This document shows positions 59,249 to 64,000 of a stretch of 64,000 nucleotides of DNA, in pieces. A program made the position numbers and the translations under genes. Below the pieces are notes generated by a model, which saw only the letters and a list, made by a program, of their open reading frames with translations, ran no database searches and was not told the DNA's origin. The first letter of the stretch is position 1, and the number at the start of each line of letters is the position of its first letter. The stretch comes from Paramecium pentaurelia (Eukaryota; Ciliophora; Oligohymenophorea; Peniculida; Parameciidae): positions 253,836 through 317,835 of the forward strand of contig CAJJDO010000001.1 in the NCBI GenBank assembly GCA_905183005.1, written 5' to 3'.

Positions 59249-60687
59249 TCACAAATATAATTGTTTCATCTTACTATAAGATAAGTACACTAATTCTGGA
59301 ATAGCTAACGTATAATTATTGGCTCCTATTATTATATTTTTTGTATTCAATTCTGACTCTATTTTCTTCATTTCTTCCTAATGTCCTGGTGAAAATCTAG
59401 TAAATGCTTTTGACCAACTTTTAGTGATTATCTCTTTTGGTTCAGGAATCTTGACACCCAAATGTTTACTCAATTCACTCAAAATTACATGATCATTCAC
59501 ATCATATATTGACATAACAGACAAATTAGTAGCATTCTCAGGATATTAAGAAGGAAAAGAAAGTGAATCTGCTACCATCCCCAATATCACTTATTCTTAC
59601 TTTGGATTTATTAAATATCCAAAACCTTCAAACTTAATATTACTATCTATTTTATACTTCCTTAGGTAATATCTTTTAGTTCCAACATATATTTCTTGTC
59701 ACCAATGAATTGCATTTAACCCCTCTAAACATCTCTCCAATTTTATTCAAATTAGAATTAGCCATTATTTAAGATAATTGATGAGTAGGAGCATTCAATA
59801 TTAAATAATCATAATTTATTCTCTACTCTTCCTATTCCTCTCTACTCTCTACTATTAATTCTTTTTTTGCCAAATCAATCCCTTTTGCTTTTGAATTCAA
59901 CTACATTTTATATTCCATTTTATAAGTCTCCTATAAATAATCATGCAATCTTTTTGTTAAAGATTCTACACCATTTTTGAATCTATAACTATTTGCTATG
60001 CAATAATTATCATTGTTACCTCCTTACAATTTCTCATCTCTCACCTATTCAAAATCCTTGTCAAGACTCAAATCTTTGCTTATTTCTTAGTCATCATATC
60101 CTTTCATATGACTCTTAGTGTAGCACAAAGCCTTTGATAAATTGTACACTGACTCTCCATATATCCCATAGAATACAGACTCTGCATATTTTTCAGTCAA
60201 ATCCTTGCCTAAAACATGATCTAAGTATTCTCCTAAATTATCTGTATTTGGATTCATTAACATAATCTTTGGATATGCTTTTATTAATTTAAAGAGATCT
60301 CCACTTCCATTATCCTTTATAAATTATGATATTGTTCCTAAATTCATTTACAAAGGAACAGCATTTAATTTACCATTCCAATAGATATAACTATATGGTT
60401 ACTGAATACTTGGAACAACTAATGAATTTAATACTTATTTTACATTCTTTATAAAGTCCTATCTTATTTAGAATATGATATAATGGTCTATTGTACTTTC
60501 CCATTCTTATTGATCTTGGTCCTTCCTCACATATAAATCCATTTCTATTATTTGAAACGATCATGCCTCCTACACGATTAGATTACTCTATTAAGGTTAT
60601 TTAAGCTTTTGGGAAAAAATGCTTTATGAAAAATGCATTACTCAACCCAGAGAGACCAGCACCAACAATTACAAATTTGTGAGACAT
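59249..60687 (-). CDS. PPOX: Protoporphyrinogen oxidase-like flavoprotein
   Basis: FAD enzyme oxidising protoporphyrinogen IX in heme synthesis. N-terminal dinucleotide fold: FVIVGAGLSGLSNAFFI and IEQSNRVGGMI; then ICEEGPRSIRMG, the GPRS/G-I-R motif of eukaryotic PPOX. Later GFGYLINPKQEQVILGMVAD with SLSFPSQ closely follows the family's G.G.L.P......LG...DS..FP pattern. About 450 residues. The C-terminal FAD motif is weak (GANNYTLAIPELVYLSYSK in place of G...GV.V.DCI..G), so cofactor binding or the last exon may differ. One or two introns around 59690 (near NSLV) are unresolved. Orthology is well supported; activity is inferred. Confidence 0.82.
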
Positions 60688-60972
60688 ATTAAATATATTA
60701 TTTTAAATAAATTTATTTATTCTTATAAGTATAGTTTATATATATTATTGAATATCTAATATTCATAAAATTATATCTATTTCAAATATCATATAATTAA
60801 GAGTATCTTAATTATAAAGTAATAAAAATATTTATAATAATAATGAAAAATATATTTTACAGAATATTATTATGAATCAGTAAAGTTGTGTATTAAGTAA
60901 TGATTACAAATTTTTATCTAAAAACATAGACAATATTCATAAAATAGATATATAATTTACATTTTAAAATAC
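60688..60972. other. Intergenic region
   Basis: Just under 300 bp upstream of PPOX and downstream of the ABC1 kinase (same strand). AT-rich; nothing supported. Confidence 0.6.
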
Positions 60973-62531
60973 TCATTTAGGAATTAAACCAAAAAATTCA
61001 AATAAAAATAAAGCTATTTTTAATTTTATCCATTCAAATTTTTATTTCCAAACACTCTTTTCTGAATTTTTAACAGAATATTCTGTAAATTTTAAAAGTC
61101 TGTCTCTTGTAGTACCTAAATTAATATTATCTAAAGTAATACCTCCAAGTAAAGCATTATGAATTCCTACTAAGTTGGCTGCTCTTATAATAAACATAAT
61201 TTCAGGGGGCATTGATCTTAATAAGGCATTTATATTTTCTAATGTTACTAAATCTTTATTTCTTAAATATTATCTCTCTTCAATACTGAATGCATCACCC
61301 AACTTCTTTTTTGATGATATTGTTCTATAAAAAAAGATTAAAGGTAAAAATTCAATATGATCTTTTTTGATACCCAATTTAAGAGCATATTATTCCACTT
61401 ATTTATAATTAAATTTAGCTATATTATTCCATAAACATCTAAAATTTTATAACATTTCTTAATCAATATCTGTGTAAAATCCATGATCTAATAATACTAA
61501 TTATTATTTTCCATTTTATTCTCTTATTAAAATATTCCCTGGATGTGCATCACAATGGACATGACCATGTTTGAATATCATTTATCCAAACATATCAATT
61601 AAAATATTAGCACATTCCCTTGGATTTTTTAATTTATTTACATCATTAATTTTCACACCATCAATGAATTCCATAATAATAACTCTTTAGGAATATTGAT
61701 AAAATTAAGGTATGTAAATTCTAGAATTATTTTTAAAGTTATTTCTAGTTATTTCAGCATTTTAAACTTCTAAAGTAAAGTCTAACTCTTTCTCTAAAGC
61801 TTTTCGAAAAGTAGAAAATAAATCAGAAAAGTTTAATTAACTTGTACTAGTATTTGATACTACAAAATCACATAATTTAGCAATATTGTGTATTATCATT
61901 AAATCATATCTGTATTAAACCCTTAATTAGGGAAATTGTACTTTTACAGCCACATCTTTTCCATCATAAGTAGCCTAATGAACTTAAGCTAAAGAAGCAG
62001 CTGCAATAGCTTTATGAGAAAATGTTGTAAAAAGTTCTTGAATTGGTTTCTGAAATTCATACTCTAATACAATTTTGACATCTTCAAAAGACACCTAAGG
62101 TCCTTGATCTTATAACACTCTAAGTGTTTATGTAAATTCCCTTAAAATTTAACAATAATTTACCTTGGCATAACTCTCTCCAAATTCCCAATATATTGCC
62201 CAGCTTTTAAGTAAACACCTTTATTTTCAATACTTAATCTTAAAATCCTATCAGCAACTCTTTGATGAATCTACAAATAAGAATAAATATGCATACAATA
62301 GATCTTTATTGATGATATTCCTCAGTATTATATTCGTATTTGGTAAGCTCTACTTGATAATCATAAAGAGATTCGATTACTAAGTTAAGATGTTATAGTA
62401 CATGTTTTGATAGCAGAGAAGGAATTGATGAAGCCTGCTGTAAATCCTTGAAGATCCTTCTTTTATTGTGGGGGCATAAAGAATGTGCATCCAGTAGTAA
62501 ATGCTCCTAACAAAATAGCCTTTCTTAACAT
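60973..62531 (-). CDS. ABC1/UbiB (ADCK) family atypical kinase
   Basis: Mitochondrial atypical kinase/ATPase linked to coenzyme Q or lipid homeostasis. The N-terminus MLRKAILLGAFTTGCTFF is presequence-like. Family motifs: KGVYLKAGQYIGNLERVMP (KxGQ), AIAAASLAQVHQAT (Ala-rich loop), KDVAVKVQFP (VAVK lysine), ELDFTLEVQNAE, IIMEFIDGVKI, HVHCDAHPGNILI (catalytic loop) and LVLLDHGFY (D-x-G). The protein continues with helical C-terminal segments ending FFGLIPK. Layout and motifs are closest to ADCK1-type proteins. About 480-500 residues with short introns in the 5' part, for example 22 nt starting GTACTATAAC and ending TAG near 62400. Confidence 0.9.
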
Positions 62532-62645
62532 ATATATTATCAATCATTAATTTAATAAGCTAAAAATGCTAGGAATTTCAATAAGAATTAACTTCCAATC
62601 TACCTTAACTATTGTCTCATATTTCTCCTTTTAGGCTATAGCTTC

Positions 62646-62807
62646 TCAGAGATTATTTTAGATGAGTTATCTTAACTTTATTTGATTTTTAGAGGAAACC
62701 TTTTGTTATTAATTAGATTTCTAAGTTTTAGCTCCTAAAGCTTATGGTTTTGTTAGCTATGATTCTTAATTCTAATTAGATTCATCTTTCAATATTAAAT
62801 TATTCAT
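62646..62807 (-). CDS. Possible small Q/K-rich protein
   Basis: Frame of 53 residues, MNNLILKDESNQNQESQLT to LRQLIQNNL, with the polar composition typical of coding sequence here. Alternative frames beyond its TGA (ISEKLQPKRRNMRQQLR) hint at another exon. Lies upstream of the ABC1 kinase on the same strand. Low confidence. Confidence 0.3.
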
Positions 62808-64000
62808 TTTATTTTTAGAATTGCATTTCCAATTAATTTTTTATTTTCTCGTTCTCATAATTTATGTTTAGATGGTATTTAAAAATTTATTTATAATTAT
62901 TATATTTAATTAATACTAGTATAAACTATCTCAGTATTTGTTTGACCATTTAGATAACTTATAAAATCACATTTCTAATAATATTTGTTGTTTTCTATTT
63001 AATAATTAAATATATTATTTTAGATCTATCTTACATTATAAATTTGGATCCTCTTTTTTGTTTAGATTTGATTGCATATTTTCTATTCTTTTATAGATCC
63101 AAACAGTTAATTAGATATTTTTAGGTGTGATAGTATAACTTGTAATTTTAGTTTTAATTTAACTATTAAAAATTGTTCTAATTTAATCATATAAAAGTAT
63201 TGCTTAATACTAGAAATTACAAAATTCATTCATAAAACTGTCAATATTTTACAAATATTTGTCTCAAAGCAATACAGGATTGAAATATAAAAATACTAAT
63301 ATTTACAATTCTTGAATTATAGTTAATAAAGGAATTAATTTAGTTAATTATATGAATTCAATGAATTCAATACATTATAAAATATAAATAAAATATACTT
63401 GATCTAAACTTGTATATTTTTCAAAATGCTAATGATCTTTCAAATCCTAATAGTATTTTAAATCTATATTTTAATTAGTTGAATTATTCCATATATTAAA
63501 AAATGTTCAACATTTAATACCAATTGACATTTATAATGTAATTATCTTTCATTTCTAATTTTTTTACCTTTAAAATTTTTGAAATCCAATTGATTTAATT
63601 GGTTTCGTAATAAAAATATATAGAGCTAAAATTATAGGAACATTAAATAAGTATTATATTTTGTTTATTTAGATTTCTCTTTCTTAGGTTAAATTTAATA
63701 AACTCAACTTTATTTAAATATGGTTCTGTTTATTTGCTTGATCTAAATTATTATTATTTTCATAAATATTTATTTATAATTTAATTTAAAGACATCTTTT
63801 TCAGTTATTTGAAAATTTAAAAATTTCTTCATATATGAATACCAAAGACTTTGATCAAAATTTGTATTATCTATTGAATGAATTTCATGGTTATTGTATC
63901 CATTTTGTTGAAAATATAATTAATAATGATTGGATACAAATAATATTATATTAGTTTCTTTGATTCAAAATAACTTATTAATATTTATATTTAATGGCAA
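62808..64000. other. Terminal AT-rich stretch with no supported gene
   Basis: About 1.2 kb. A T-rich plus-strand frame runs about 165 codons (62693-63130), but its composition (I/L/Y/F, few charged residues) is unlike the genes of this window; minus-strand frames are interrupted. No telomeric C4A2/C3A3 repeats at the window end. Confidence 0.5.

Noticed and set aside
62693..63130. T-rich plus-strand open frame
   Set aside because: Almost only I/L/Y/F/N residues, unlike coding strands here, which are A-rich; likely chance openness.
1..64000. Massive pseudogenisation or prokaryotic origin suggested by frequent TAA/TAG
   Set aside because: Reading TAA and TAG as Gln yields dozens of intact conserved eukaryotic proteins with tiny introns; no Shine-Dalgarno, operons or CRISPR seen.
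63900..64000. Possible telomere or chromosome end at the window edge
   Set aside because: No C4A2 or C3A3 repeats; the sequence simply stops at the window limit.

Overview
The window reads as somatic (macronuclear) DNA of a ciliate, most likely Paramecium or a close relative. It is very AT-rich. Genes make sense only when TAA and TAG are read as glutamine and TGA is the sole stop. Introns are tiny (about 18-38 nt, GT...AG), and neighbouring genes on both strands are often separated by only 10-100 bp. I see no rRNA, tRNA, telomere repeat, transposon or CRISPR array. All coordinates below span the introns. Exon joins were worked out by hand from reading frame and GT...AG ends, so they are inferred, not proven.

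Layout. 0.1-6.7 kb: tandem calcyphosine-like EF-hand protein, membrane-tailed ALDH3, a Notum/pectin-acetylesterase relative lacking two catalytic residues, enkurin, TEX9-like. 6.8-17.1 kb: a membrane protein, an acylated MORN protein, a Ulp1/SENP protease, and a giant single-pass surface protein. 17.2-24.8 kb: small coiled-coil genes, a double-STI1 Q-rich cochaperone-like protein, an LRR/coiled-coil protein, TTC5, a stomatin. 25-32.8 kb: a long coiled-coil protein, cyclin Y-like, small genes, NTF2, a two-TM protein. 33.1-35.4 kb: an ankyrin gene present twice as identical 1160-bp copies joined by a single N, almost certainly an assembly artefact. 35.3-40.6 kb: RAE1 fused to a GLFG nucleoporin region, an EF-hand protein, and a double-CBM20 glucan phosphatase (laforin/SEX4 type). 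40.9-49.5 kb: a large N-myristoylated helical protein, a TPR/NASP-like protein, PP2C, a RING protein, a very small gene. 49.5-51.1 kb: a gene-poor stretch. 51.1-54.4 kb: a DOMON-DOMON-b561-cyt b5-reductase fusion, divergent from a small membrane protein gene whose ATG lies 12 bp away. 54.6-62.8 kb: a small coiled-coil gene, an unresolved or decaying helical gene, a TBC RabGAP, an FHA-FHA-RING protein, a SAM protein, protoporphyrinogen oxidase, an ABC1/ADCK kinase. The last 1.2 kb shows nothing I can support.

There is no operon logic here. These are individually transcribed, densely packed genes. A recurring theme is cilia and membrane association: enkurin, TEX9, calcyphosine, LRR/coiled-coil and MORN proteins, plus several products with N-terminal MG(C) acylation motifs. 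The most notable architectures are the RAE1-GLFG fusion, the five-module redox protein and the Notum-like pseudoenzyme.
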